A stretch of DNA of 64,000 nucleotides from Nocardia anocheti (lineage in GTDB: Bacteria; Actinomycetota; Actinomycetes; Mycobacteriales; Mycobacteriaceae): assembly GCF_029675105.1 (NCBI RefSeq), contig NZ_JAQQFV010000004.1:434001-498000 (forward strand), in the 5' to 3' direction. Each line of letters opens with the position of its first letter. Within the stretch, counting starts at the first letter, position 1. The notes below the pieces were generated by a model. The model saw only the letters and a program-made list of their open reading frames with translations, searched no databases and was not told the origin of the DNA. Position numbers and translations under genes: made by a program. Of this stretch, positions 36,746 through 48,400 are shown piece after piece.

Positions 36746-37948
36746 TCAGTCGGCGGATTGGGACTGTGGCCCCTCCGGGGTGACCGACTGCGCGGGTTGC
36801 ATGCTCATCGGGATGCCGGTGCCGGGCACGGTCGGCGCGGCCGCCGGGACCTGCGGCACGATCGGCACCGCGGGCTCGAGCGGCAGCGGGTCCTCCTGCG
36901 GCGCGTCGCCGTAGAGCTGGGTGGGGTAGTCGAGCGGGAATTCGGCCGGGTCGACCAGCTGCGGGTTCGGCGACACCGTCTCGTACTGCGAGGTGTCCTG
37001 CTGCTCGGGCACCGGCGGCACCGCGCCGGTCTCCGCCGACCCGGAGTCGACGGTCTGCTGGATGTCGGCGACCTTCGGCACGACCGGCCCGGCCGGAGCG
37101 GCGCCGGGCTCCGAGGACACCGCCGTGTTGTCCACCGCGGTCGTCCCGGTGTTCATCACCGCGTACGACCCGCCCGCGACGAGACCACCCGCCAGCACGC
37201 TCGCGGCCGCCGCGACCAGCGCGGTCCCGCGCTTGGAGCGCGGCGCGACGGCGACCGGCACCTCGGTGGCGTCACCGAGCGCCACCAGCGCGGCCCCGGC
37301 CGCGGGCGCGAACGGCGCCAACCGACACGGCAACACGGGCACCCCGAACCCGGCGACCGCCTCGCGCACCGCGGGCGCGTCGGCCGAGGAGCCGACCAGC
37401 ACCACCGCGCCGGGCTTCACCGAGGCGGCGTCGAACTGGTCCCAGGCGGCGGACACGCCCGCGCGCAGGGCATCGGGCGTGGGCGCGCCGGTCTGCGCGT
37501 AGGCGGCGAGCACCCGCTGACGGCCCGGGTCGACCAGCGTCATGGCCTGGTAGCCGGGCACCGCCTCGTAGACCAGCAGGTTGTCGAACTCGTCGAGCCA
37601 GGTCATCGCGCCCGCCACGAACAGGTGCGCCGATTTCGCCGAGACCAGCGAGGCGGTGTTCCAGTCGCTGGTCGCCAGCCGGGTGACGATCGCGCGGCGC
37701 TCGGCGGCGTCGCGGTAACTCACTGCCGCTCCGGCGATCTCGCAGTCGTCGTCGAGTTCGGCGGCCAGCGCGTCGAGGGCGGTGTGCACCGCCGCGGCGA
37801 CCTCGGCCTTGCCGTCGCCCCCGGCACGCATGGTGCGGCGCAACACCATCCGGTCGGTGAGGGTTCCGCCCGACTCCGCGAACGCGACCGCGTGCACGGC
37901 TCCTCGCTCGGTGCTGACGCCGAGGGTTACCACAGATCCTGCTGCCAC
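36746..37948 (-). CDS. Membrane protein with ATPase-fold-like N-terminus and Pro-rich tail
   Basis: The 400-residue protein starts with a roughly 230-residue cytoplasmic domain that begins VVTLGVSTERGAVHAVAF, resembling an actin/Hsp70-like or DUF7159-like fold of mycobacteria and nocardiae. One transmembrane helix follows (about 243-265), then an exported Pro/Glu/Gln-rich tail. The nucleotide-binding residues of true ATPases are not clear. GTG 37948 is chosen as start because the conserved sequence begins there and the open frame upstream has no coding character. No function is known. Confidence 0.6.
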   Translation of the reverse strand: MAAGSVVTLGVSTERGAVHAVAFAESGGTLTDRMVLRRTMRAGGDGKAEVAAAVHTALDALAAELDDDCEIAGAAVSYRDAAERRAIVTRLATSDWNTASLVSAKSAHLFVAGAMTWLDEFDNLLVYEAVPGYQAMTLVDPGRQRVLAAYAQTGAPTPDALRAGVSAAWDQFDAASVKPGAVVLVGSSADAPAVREAVAGFGVPVLPCRLAPFAPAAGAALVALGDATEVPVAVAPRSKRGTALVAAAASVLAGGLVAGGSYAVMNTGTTAVDNTAVSSEPGAAPAGPVVPKVADIQQTVDSGSAETGAVPPVPEQQDTSQYETVSPNPQLVDPAEFPLDYPTQLYGDAPQEDPLPLEPAVPIVPQVPAAAPTVPGTGIPMSMQPAQSVTPEGPQSQSAD

Positions 37949-38152
37949 AAGTCTTGCCTTCCCCTGCGAAACTGTGCGAATCGGTGCGGACCGGGGCCGC
38001 ACAGGGCCCGCGCGGATGCACGCACGCTCATCTGATGATTCGTCACCGGTCACAGGGCGGATGGGTCGAATTTCACGCGATCGGCGACACGTTGTTGACA
38101 CGCTGTCGGTATGCGCGTGTCGGGAAGGTCGAGGTACCGCTAGCCTGGATGG

Positions 38153-38872
38153 GTGGAAGTACACGCGCGGGCCCGGTCCAAGCAGAGCCGTCCGGACCCT
38201 GCGCTGGACTTGCAGGACGACCCCCAGGAGCTGATGCCGCGCAAGCGGCCGACCCAGGAGCGCAGCAAGCGCAAGTTCGACGCCCTGCTGCAATCCTCCC
38301 GGGAACTGCTGGTCGAGGTGGGTTTCGAGTCGTTCACCTGTGAAGAGGTCGCCCAGCGCGCCGAGGTGCCCATCGGCACCCTCTACCAGTTCTTCGCCAA
38401 CAAGTACGTGATCGTCTGCGAGCTCAACCGCCAGGACCTCGTCGCGGTCTCGCGGGAGCTGGCCGACTTCCACGGCGAGGTGCCCTCGCTGGACTGGCTG
38501 CGGCACATGAACCAGTTCGTCGATCACCTGGCCAACCTGTGGACCACCGATCCCTCGCGGCGCGAGGTGTGGCTGGCCATGCAGTCGACCCCGTCGACCC
38601 GGGCCACCGGCGCGCTGCACGAGAAGGAATTCGCCGAGGTGGTCTCGCAGATGCTGCGGCCACTGACCCCGCGCACCCCGCGCGCCCGGCGCACGATGAT
38701 GGCCGAGGTGCTGGTGCACGTCGTCTACTCGATGCTGAACTTCTCGGTCCAGGACGAACAGTCCAACGCCGACGCCGTCGCCGAACTCAAGCGACTGATG
38801 GTCGCGTATCTGCTGGTGGCGGAAAAGGAATCGCGGCAGTCTCGCCTCCCCGAGGATTCTGCCGACGACTGA
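38153..38872 (+). CDS. TetR-family regulator
   Basis: The protein (239 residues from GTG 38153) has a TetR HTH with FDALLQSSRELLVEVG, then CEEVAQRAEVPIGTLYQFFANKYVIV. The ligand domain is unassigned. TAGCCT at 38141-38146 is 6 nt before this GTG, favouring a leaderless start; an ATG at 38234 with AGGAG 5 nt upstream would remove 27 residues and is a real alternative. It does not resemble M. tuberculosis FasR, so it should not be assumed to control fas, although it is transcribed towards acpS-fas. Confidence 0.8.
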   Translation: MEVHARARSKQSRPDPALDLQDDPQELMPRKRPTQERSKRKFDALLQSSRELLVEVGFESFTCEEVAQRAEVPIGTLYQFFANKYVIVCELNRQDLVAVSRELADFHGEVPSLDWLRHMNQFVDHLANLWTTDPSRREVWLAMQSTPSTRATGALHEKEFAEVVSQMLRPLTPRTPRARRTMMAEVLVHVVYSMLNFSVQDEQSNADAVAELKRLMVAYLLVAEKESRQSRLPEDSADD

Positions 38873-38909
38873 GAGCGGCACCGGTCGGCATTCGGGCATG
38901 CGATAGGTA

Positions 38910-38940
38910 ACTCGCCGGGTTCTGGGCGTTCCCGGCGAGT
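38910..38940. terminator. Hairpin between tetR and acpS
   Basis: ACTCGCCGGG pairs with CCCGGCGAGT (10 bp) around an 11-nt loop between the convergent tetR and acpS genes. Confidence 0.65.
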
Positions 38941-38959
38941 CACCCCTGTGCTGTCGAAA

Positions 38960-39406
38960 TCAGTTGTCGCGTGCGGGGCTCACACGACCTTCGATGAGGT
39001 CGGCGAGTTCACCCGGGTCTTCCAAGACCACCATGGCTGCGGCGGTGTCGCCGTCGTGGGTCAGCGACAGGTGCACCCGCACGCGCGGGAGGAATTCCGC
39101 GGCCAGGCCGTGCAGTTTGATGCTCGGCCTGCCCCACGCGTCGTTGACGACTTCGATCAGCGGATACGGGTTGTCCCCGATCTGCGGGCTGCGCGCGAAG
39201 CGAGACGATGCCCAGGCTTTGAGCACCGCCTCCTTCGCGGCCCAGCGTGCCGCGAAGCTGCGGGCCGGGTCGGTCTGTTTGCTCTGGCAGTAGCGGCGTT
39301 CACCAGCGGTGAAGCTCTCCCTGAGCATCGTCGTCCCCGACCGTTGCAGCTGCTCGGCGAACTCGGAGATGGTCACCAAGTCCAAACCGATTCCGAGAAT
39401 CGTCAC
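38960..39406 (-). CDS. acpS: Holo-[acyl-carrier-protein] synthase
   Basis: The 148-residue enzyme has the AcpS magnesium site in GIGLDLVTI (Asp9) and the FAARWAAKEAVLKAW helix with its glutamate. It transfers 4'-phosphopantetheine from CoA to the carrier domain of FAS-I, which in actinobacteria lacks its own transferase domain. GTG 39406 is 11 nt after the fas stop, so fas and acpS are one operon, as in M. tuberculosis (Rv2524c-Rv2523c). Slightly longer than the 130-residue mycobacterial form. Confidence 0.95.
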   Translation of the reverse strand: MTILGIGLDLVTISEFAEQLQRSGTTMLRESFTAGERRYCQSKQTDPARSFAARWAAKEAVLKAWASSRFARSPQIGDNPYPLIEVVNDAWGRPSIKLHGLAAEFLPRVRVHLSLTHDGDTAAAMVVLEDPGELADLIEGRVSPARDN

Positions 39407-39417
39407 GAAGCGGCAGC

Positions 39418-42400
39418 CTACGGCGCTTCGCTGGGCTGCGGAGCCGAACCGACCCGGTACACGCCTTCCTCGTCGAGCCGGGCCTGCGGCGCCAGCAGCA
39501 TGTCGGCCTCGCGCTGCCGAACCTGCTGGGCCGGAGTGCCGTCGGCACCCAGACGACGATCCGCGGGCTTCTCGTAGAGGGCCGCGCCACCGCACATCGC
39601 CTCGGCGAAGCGCTGCCGCCCGGCGAGCTGACGCGCCTGCGCCCGCTCCTGGTATTCCGCCCGCGCCGCCGGGGCGATGGCGGCCAGGAACGCCCGCGGA
39701 TGCACCACCGCCAGCAGCCCGGAGACGTGTCCGAAGCCCAGCGAGGTCACCAGACCGGCCTTGAGCCCGAACTTCTCGCCGAAGCGCAGCGGCTCGCGCG
39801 CCCACACCAGGTGCGGGTAGGCCTGCATCTTCTCGTCGACGCAGTCCAGGCTCCGGTTCGGCGGCACCACACCGTTTTCCAGCACCTGGCACAGGCCGAT
39901 GAGCTGGAAGGCCGCCGCGCCGCCCTTGGCGTGACCGGTCAGGCTCTTCTGCGAGACCACGAACAGCGGCGCGCCCTCGCTGCGCCCCAGCGCGCCCGCG
40001 AGCCGCTCGTGCAGCTCGGACTCGTTGGGATCGTTGGCGGCGGTGGAGGTGTCGTGCTTGGAGATCACCGCGATGTCGTCGGGGGTCACGCCGAGCTTGC
40101 GCAGTTCGGCCGCCAGCCGCGATTCGCGACCGCCGCGACCCGCGCCCAGCGCGCCCAGGCCCGGTGCCGGGATGGAGGTGTGCACGCCGTCGGCGAAGGA
40201 CTGCGCGAAGGCGAGCACGCCGAGTACCGGCAGGCCCATCTCCACGGCCACGTCACCGCGGGCCAGCAGCACGGTGCCGCCACCCTGCGATTCCACGAAC
40301 CCACCGCGACGGCGGTCGTTGGCGCGGGAGAAGTACCGGTCGCTGATGCCCTTGGCGCGCATGGCCGCCGAGTCCGCGGTGGCCGACATGTCACCGAACC
40401 CGACGATGCCCTCGATGCCCAGGTCGTCGTAGCCACCGGCGACCACGACCTCGGCCTTGCCGAGCCGGATCTTGTCGACGGCCTCCTCCACCGACACCGC
40501 CGCCGTGGCGCACGCCGCGACCGGATGCACCATGGCGCCGTAGCTGCCGACGTAGGACTGCACCACGTGCGCCAGCGCCACGTTGGGCAGCGCCTCCTGG
40601 AGGATGTCGTTCGGGCGCGGCTCGCCGAGCAGGTTGTCGACGTAGAGCGAGCGCATCGAAGACATGCCACCCATGCCGGTGCCCTGGGTGTTGGCCACCA
40701 GGCTCGGGTGCACCCAGCTCATCAGCTCTTCGGGGCTGAAGCCCGCGCCGACGAACGCGTCCACGGTGCAGACGATGTTCCACAGCGCGACCCGGTCCAC
40801 CGAGGCGGCCATGTCGGCGGAGACACCCCAGATGGTGGGGTCCCAGCCGGTCGGGATCTGACCGCCGACCACGCGCGACAGCTTCGCCTTGCGCGGCACG
40901 CGGATCTCGGTGCCCGCCTTGCGCGTCACGGTCCAGTCGCCGGAATCGGCCACGGGCGTGATCACGGTGTGCTCGGGGTCGGCGCTGTGGAACGCGCGCG
41001 CCTCGGCCTCGTTGGCGACGGTGAAGCTCAGGTCCTGGTCGAGGAACACCGAGGTGAGCAGCGGAGCGGCGTTGTCGAGCATGGCGCCGTCGTCCTCGTA
41101 GCGGCGCACACCGCAGCGTTCGACGACGGTGTCGTGGTAGCGCTCGGCCAGCTCCGCCTCGGGCACGAAATCCCCGGATTCGACGTCGTACCAGCCCGGC
41201 TTGGGATCGTTCTCCCAGCGGATCAGCCCGGTGGTCCAGGCCAGTTCGAGCACACCGGCGGCCGAGAGCTTGTCCTCGACCTCCATCTCGAACCGGGTCC
41301 GCGAGGACCCGTACGGGCCGAGTTCGGCCGCGCCGACGATGACGACCATCTCGCTGAGCTCGGCGGTCACCTCACCCCATTCCGGCACCGGCAGCGCCGA
41401 ACTCATGGTCGGCGGGGCGGGCAGCGCGGCGATGGTGGCGGCGGCGACCGCCTCTTCCTCGCTCGCGGCCGCAGCCTCCTGCGCCTGCTTGGCCAGCGCG
41501 GGCAGGTCCAGCTTGACCCGGGCCAGGCCACCGGTGAGGTCGATCTGCTGCGGTCCGGCGGCGGTCACCTGACGGGCCCGCGCGGTGCACCACTTGAGCA
41601 GTTCGGCGGCCATCTCGGTGGTCGACCAGGTGTGCACCCCGGCCTTCTCCACGGCCTCGACCATCGGATCGTTGTGGCCCATCAGCCCGGTGCCGCGCAC
41701 CCAGCCGATCAGCGCGTGCACCAGCGTCACCCGGTCGGCCCAGGACTTCTCGGCCCGCCACTTGGTGACCACCGCGTCCAGGGCGGCCTTGGACTCGCCG
41801 TAGGCGCCGTCGCCGCCGAACAGGCCACGGTTGGGCGAACCCGGCAGCACCACATGCAGTTTCGCGTCCACATCGTGGTCGGCACCGAGGGCCGAGAGGC
41901 CACCGATCAGCCGTTCCACCGACCAGAGCAGGACCCGCATCTCCATCTCGGCCCGGGCGCCCGCGTCGTTGAGGTCACCGGCCACGCGCGGCGCCGCGAA
42001 CGGCAGCAGCAGCGTGGGGGTCATGGCCTCCTTGGTCTTGATCTTGGCGCCGCCCGCGTTGTCGACCTGCTCGGTGCCGACCCACTCGATCAGCGCGTCG
42101 AGGTCGCCGTAGGAGGCCATGTTCGCCGGGACCACCCACAGCGCCGCGCCGTGGCGGGCGTTGGCGCGGTAGAGCGAGCGGTAGAACCGCAGCCGCTCGT
42201 CGTCCAGGCGCGAGGTGGTGACGATCACCGTGGCACCACCACCGAGCAGCTTGCCGGTGACGGCCGCGGCGATGGAACCCTTGCTGGCCCCGGTGATCAC
42301 GGCGATATCGGTGGACCACACGCCGGGCTCGGAGGTGTCGAGCGCGGCTTCGGCGATCTGACCGTAGACCCCGGCCAGCACCGAGCGGGCCTCGTGCATG

Positions 42401-45400
42401 GCCCGCTGACGCCACCAGCCCGCCTGCGCGGCCACGGCTTCGCCCGCGCCCACATAGCCGGTGATCGGCAGTTCGGCGGTGGTGGCGTCGTCGCCGAGCC
42501 ACAGGTTGGCGAGGTCCTCGCGGGCGGTGGCCCAGCGGTCGTCGATGAGCACGGCCTTGCGGGCGTCGAACGCCGGGGCGACCAATCGCGGCCAGTCCGT
42601 GCCGAGTTCGGCCGAGACCAGGTCGACGAGGGTATCGGGCGTGGCCTCCGGCGCGCTCACCTGCTCGCTGAGGCCGAGCTGTTCGAGCACGACCCTGGCC
42701 GCGGTGGCGAGCACGCCGTCGCGTCCGGTGATCTGCTCGGTGAACTCGCCGAGCGCGGCCGCGTCGACGGTGCCACCGGCACCACCTCCGGCGGCGGGCA
42801 GCGAGACCGCGACCCCGCGCCGGGCCGCCACGGCCTGCACGGCCGCGTCGATGGCGGCGTCGACCGAGGCGGCGTCGCTCAGCGCGCCACCGGCGAGTCC
42901 GCCGAGGTCACCACCGCGCACGCTGGCGCCCTCCCGGGTGCCGAGCGAGACCTCGGCGGTGACGTGGCTGGCCCAGCCGTCACCCAGTTCCCAGGTCTTC
43001 TTGACCCGCTCGGCGATGGCGGCGGGCCGCTTGCCGGAGGGGCCGAAGACCTTGCGCAGGTGATCGCCGATCGCGTCGGTGAGGACGGTGCCGAACGGCT
43101 TGTACGTACGGGCCAACCGCTCGACGGTGCCCGCGAGCGCGCCCATGTCGGCGTCGGCGGCACCGTCGATGGCACCCAGCGACAGCTCGGCGCCGAGGTC
43201 GACGAGCAGCTGGTTGCGCCGCGAGGACACACCGTCGCACAGGCCCTCGATGGTGTCGACCGGGCCGATCTGGTCCAGCCGCAGCTTGGTCCACAGCGCG
43301 ATGAGCACGCGGGTGGCGTCGGCGGCGGTGAAGGCGATGTCGTCGGGACGCGGGCCACCGGTGGCGACCGGCGCGGCCGCGGCGACCGGGGCAGCGGCGG
43401 GTGCGGCGGCCTCGGTGGCGGGGGTCTCGTCGATCTCCTCGACCGGCGCGGGATCGGTGTCGGTGGCGTAGACGACCGCGGCGTCGCGCTCGACATTGAC
43501 CACCTCGACCGTGGCCGCCCCGAAGGCGGGCAGCTTCAGCGTCTGCGAGGCCAGGTTCGCCACGGTCGGAGTGGCACCCAGACCGATCTCGACGAACCGC
43601 TCCACGCCGAGCCCACCGTGCGCGGGGTCGCCGAAGAGCAGGTCCTGGGTCTCGATCCAGCGCACCGGGCTGGCGAACTGCCAGGCCAGCAGCTCGATCA
43701 GCACCACCCGGCACAGTTCGGCACCGCGCTGGGCCCAGCTGTCGAAGTCGGCCAGCACGGCGGCCAGCGGCTCCGAGGGCACGAGTTCGGCGATCTCGGT
43801 GAGGAATTCGCGGGTCAGCGAGAACGGGCGCGGCACCAGGTTCGGGATGTAGCGCCCGACCAGCACCTCGGGGTCGATCTCGGTCGGCAGCAGCTGCTCG
43901 AGCTTGTGCCGGAACTCCGGGACGCCGTCGCGCAGCACCGAGGAGTGGAACGGCACGTCGATACCGGGCACCAGGATGAAGGCACGCTTGCCACCGAATT
44001 CCGCACGGCGCCGGTCGATCTCGGTCTCCAACGCCTCCAGCCCCGCGACCGTGCCCGCGATCGCGTACTGCGAGCCGCGCAGATTCAGGTTGACCACCTC
44101 GAGGAACTCCCCGGCGGCCCGCCCGACCTCGGCGACGAACTCGATCACCTCGGCGTCGGGCAGCCCGATCTGCGAGGGCCGGATGGCGGCCATCCGGTAG
44201 TCGCTGCGGCCCTGCGCGTCACGCGGGACCAGCTCGTGCATGGCCGAACCACGCTGGAACACCACCTCGAGCACGGCCTCCAGCGGCAGCACCCCGGCCA
44301 CGGCGGCCAGCGCGTTGTACTCACCGACCGAGTGTCCGGCCAGCATGGCGCCCTCGACGAAGGCACCGGCCTCGCGCAACTCGGCCACCTGCGCGACACC
44401 GAGGGTCGCCATGGCGACCTGGGTGAACTGGGTCAGGTGCAGCACGCCGTCCGGGTGCCGGTGCTCGACACCACGGGCCTTGAGGTAGGTCGGGTTGTCG
44501 CGCACCACCGCCAGGATCGAGAACCCGAGGGCCGCGCGGGTGTGCGCGTCGGCACGCTCCCAGACTTTCTTGGCCGCCTTCGAGCGGGTCAGCGCGTCCA
44601 GACCCATCCCCTTGCGCTGGATGCCCTGGCCCGGGAAGGCGTAGACGGTCTTCGGGGCGGCGGTGCGCCCGGTCGCGGTCATGACCAGGTCACCTTCGAC
44701 GCGGCAGGAGACCTCCACGATCTCGCTGCCCGCGTCCACCGCGATCCGCTCCACCCGCACGTCCACGGTCGCGCCGGGGCGGACCATGCCCAGGAACCGG
44801 GTGGTCCAGGCCATGAGAGTGCGTGCGGGAACGGAGCTTTCGGGATCCACCGCGACGACCGCGTGCTGGGCGGCGGCCGAGAGCCACATGCCGTGCACGA
44901 TCGGGCTGCCGAGTCCGGCCAGCTTGGCGGCGGCCTCGGAGGTGTGGATCGGATTGTGGTCACCGGAGACCGCGGCGAAGGCGTGCATGGCGCGCGGGGC
45001 GGCCATGGTGACGTCGCGACGGCGCCGCCGGGGCGTGTCGGTGGCCTTGTCGGAGACCGCACCGGCCGCGCGCGGCGGATCGGTGAGTTCACCGGCGCCG
45101 TTGCGTCCGCGAATCGCGAAGCGCTCCACCAACCGAGCCAGCGGGGTCGGCTCGAGACCCTGGTCCAGGATCAGCCCGACCGAGACGGCCACCTCGACCA
45201 CGCGGCCCATATCGGTGTCGACCACGTCGCCACCCTCGGCCCGCACCACGAGAATGCTGGTCTCGGAGGGCAGTTCGTTCAGCAGCTCGATCTGATGATC
45301 CAGGTGCACCAGGTCGAGCATGCCCTCGATCACCGAGCCGCCCGCCGGGGTGCGAGCCGCGCCGAGCACCGCGAACACCGCGGGCCAGCACGCGCCGACG

Positions 45401-48400
45401 AGCACGTCGGGCGCCGTGCGGCCGAGGGTGCTCAGCGTGGCGGGCAGACCCGAGCCGGTGACTCCGGCGTGGTCGGCCACCAGATCCGGCGTCCAGGCCA
45501 GGTTCAGGTGCGCCGCACCGGCTTTCACCTCGGGCAGCGCCTGCCCGGCGGCCACCCCGAGCAGCGCCGACATGGCGGCCTCGGCATCGGCTTCGGTGAT
45601 CACCGGCGCGCCACCGGAGTACACGCTCACCGGCACGGTGATCCGGATGGTCACCGCGTCGCGGCCCAGCAGCGGCACCGCCAGCTCGACATAGCTGAAT
45701 TCCGCTTCGGGACCGGTGGTTTCGGTCAGCGTGGCGCCGGTGCGCGGATGCACGGCGCTGTCCTGCTCCACGACCCACTCGGTCAGGTCACCGAGGCGGT
45801 GCACCGGGTTGACGGTGGTGCGCCCGGCCCACTGCACGTCGGGCGCGGCCAGCACGGTGTCGATCGGACCAGCGACCACTCCGGCCACACGGCGCGCGTC
45901 GACCGGCGCGGGGGTCGCGCCCTCGGCGACCAGCGCCTGAGCGGTGTCGCGCTCGAACCGGTCGAGCAGCTCGCCCACCGGCTCGTCGACACGGGTGATG
46001 CCCGCGACCGCGACGGTGCCCGGGATGACGCACACCTGATCGGCCGAGTAGCGCGGATCGTGGGCCTGCCACAGCGAATCCGAACGCCACCAGCGCCGCA
46101 CGTCGGCGTCGACCACCGGCACGAAGTTCACCGGCTTGCCCGGCGTCTTGCACAGCGACACGAAGAACGGCACGTCGGCCGGGTGCAGCACGGTGTCGGC
46201 GACCGCCGGGTACTGCTTCTTGAGCGCGCACAGCGCCTGCACCGGGTGCTCGAAGGCGTCGTCGTCGGCGAAGAGGGTCTCGATCTCGCCGCTGTCGGCC
46301 GGGTGCAGCCGGGATTCGGTGCGGCGCATCATCTCCGCGAAGCGATCGCGCCAGCTGATGTCGAGCCAGTCCGAGCGGGTGGCGTCGAGGATCGCCTCGC
46401 CGATGTCGCTGCCGCAGTCGAAGGAGATCGGCACCTCACTCGACACCGCCAGGGACACATACCGTTCCAGCCACTGCTGGTAGGTCATGGTGGCCACGTC
46501 ACCGAAGTACGGCTTGGCGGTGGCGTCGAGCGCGGCGATGATCTCCGCGCGGCGGCGCGCCACGGCCTCGGCGTCCCCGGCGACCTCGTCGAGCAGGCGG
46601 CCGGTGCGCGAGGCGGCGTTGTCGATCTCGTGGATGTCGGCGCCGAGTTGGCTGCGGCCCGAGGCCATCCCGCCGCGCGCGGTGCCCGCGCCGACCCAGT
46701 CCGGGGTGCCGGGGGTGTCGACGAGCAGCTGCTTCACCTCGGGCGCGGTGGTCGCCTCGAGCGTCGCCATGGCCGCGGTGCCGACGAGCACGCCGTCCAG
46801 CGGCATGGCCGGGTAGCCGTGCCGGGTGGCCCAGCCGCCGGTGAGGTAGTCGGTGGCGCGCTCGGGCGTGCCGATGCCACCGCCCACGCAGACCACCACA
46901 TTGGTGTGTTCGCGCAGCTCGGCGTAGGTGGCCAGCAGCAGGTCGTCGAGGTCTTCCCAGGAGTGGTGACCACCGGCCTTGCCGCCTTCGATGTGCATGA
47001 TCACCGGGTAGTCCGGCACCGCGTCGGCGATGCGCAGCACCGCGCGGATCTGCGCGACGGTGCCCGGCTTGAACGCGACGTGGCTGATGCCCGCCTCGCT
47101 CAGCTCACCGATCAGCGCCACGGCCTCGTCGAGTTCGGGAATGCCCGCGGTGACGATCACGCCGTCGAGCGGGGCGCCCGCCGCGCGCGCCTTCTGCACC
47201 AGTCGCTTGCCGCCCAGCTGCAGCTTCCACAGATACGGATCCAGGAACAGCGAGTTGAACTGCACCGCCCGACCCGGCTGCAGCAGCGTGCGCAGCTCGG
47301 TCATCCGGTCGGCGAAGATCTGCTCGGTGACCTGTCCGCCACCGGCCAGCTCGGCCCAGTGCCCGGCGTTGGCCGCCGCGGCCACGATCTTCGCGTCGAC
47401 GGTGGTGGGGGTCATGCCCGCCAGCAGGATCGGCGACCGCCCGGTGAGCTTGGTGAACGCGGTCTCCACGACCACCCGCCCGTTGGGCAGCCGCACCGGC
47501 TTCGGCGCGAACGCCGACCACGGCGTCGACGGCGCGGGCGCGGCGCCCGGGGTGAGCAGGCTGCGCAGCCCGGGGCGGGTGGCGGCGGCGATCACGCCGA
47601 CCCCGGTGCCCTTGAGCGAACCGCCGGTCACCCGCGACAGCAGGTCGCCGGGGCCCAGCTCCAGAATCCACCGCGCGCCCGCCTCGACGACGGCGTCGAC
47701 CGTGCCGACCCAGTCGATCGGGTCCACCAGCACCTGCTGGGCGAGGGCGGCGGCGAACTCGGCGTCGAGTTCGCACTGCCGGGCCCAGCCCGCGACCAGG
47801 TCGACCGTCTCGGCCAGCGCCGGATGATGGAACGCCACGTCGACCGGCACGTCCTCGAACACCGGCGCGAACACCGCACCGCCACGCACCTTGGCCTCGC
47901 GCTCACGCGTCTGCTCCTCGGCGCGCTGCGCGCACCGCGCCCGCACCCGGTCGAGCTGCGCGGGGGCACCCGAGAGCACCACGCGCCGACGCCCGTTGCG
48001 GATCGACAGCACCGCCGCGATCGCGGGGTCGACACCCTCGGCCACCTCGGCGACGATCGCGCGCAATTCCTCCGGATCGACGTTCGACACCGCCACCATG
48101 GGCGAACGCTCCCCCACCGGCATCAGCCCGCGCCGCCGCGCGACCAGCCCGGCCGCCGCGCCGACGAGCTGGGCGATCGCCAGCAGCTCCGCGTCACGCG
48201 CACCGGCCGCCTCGACCGCCGCGGCCGCGAACAGCCCCTGCGAATGCCCGATCACCGCGAGGGGCGCCGTCTCGGCCGGGTCAAGCCCCTGCAACCGCAG
48301 CGCGCGCGTGGCCGCGAGCTGGGCCAGCAGCACGCCGGGCATGGAGACCGCCGCCGAGCGCAGCACCGCGTCCGCGGGCGCCGAGGACGGCTCGTCCGGT

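Noticed and set aside
38153..38872. This TetR gene as FasR, regulator of fas
   Set aside because: Its sequence does not resemble remembered mycobacterial FasR, and it lies at the 3' end of the fas-acpS operon rather than near the operators.
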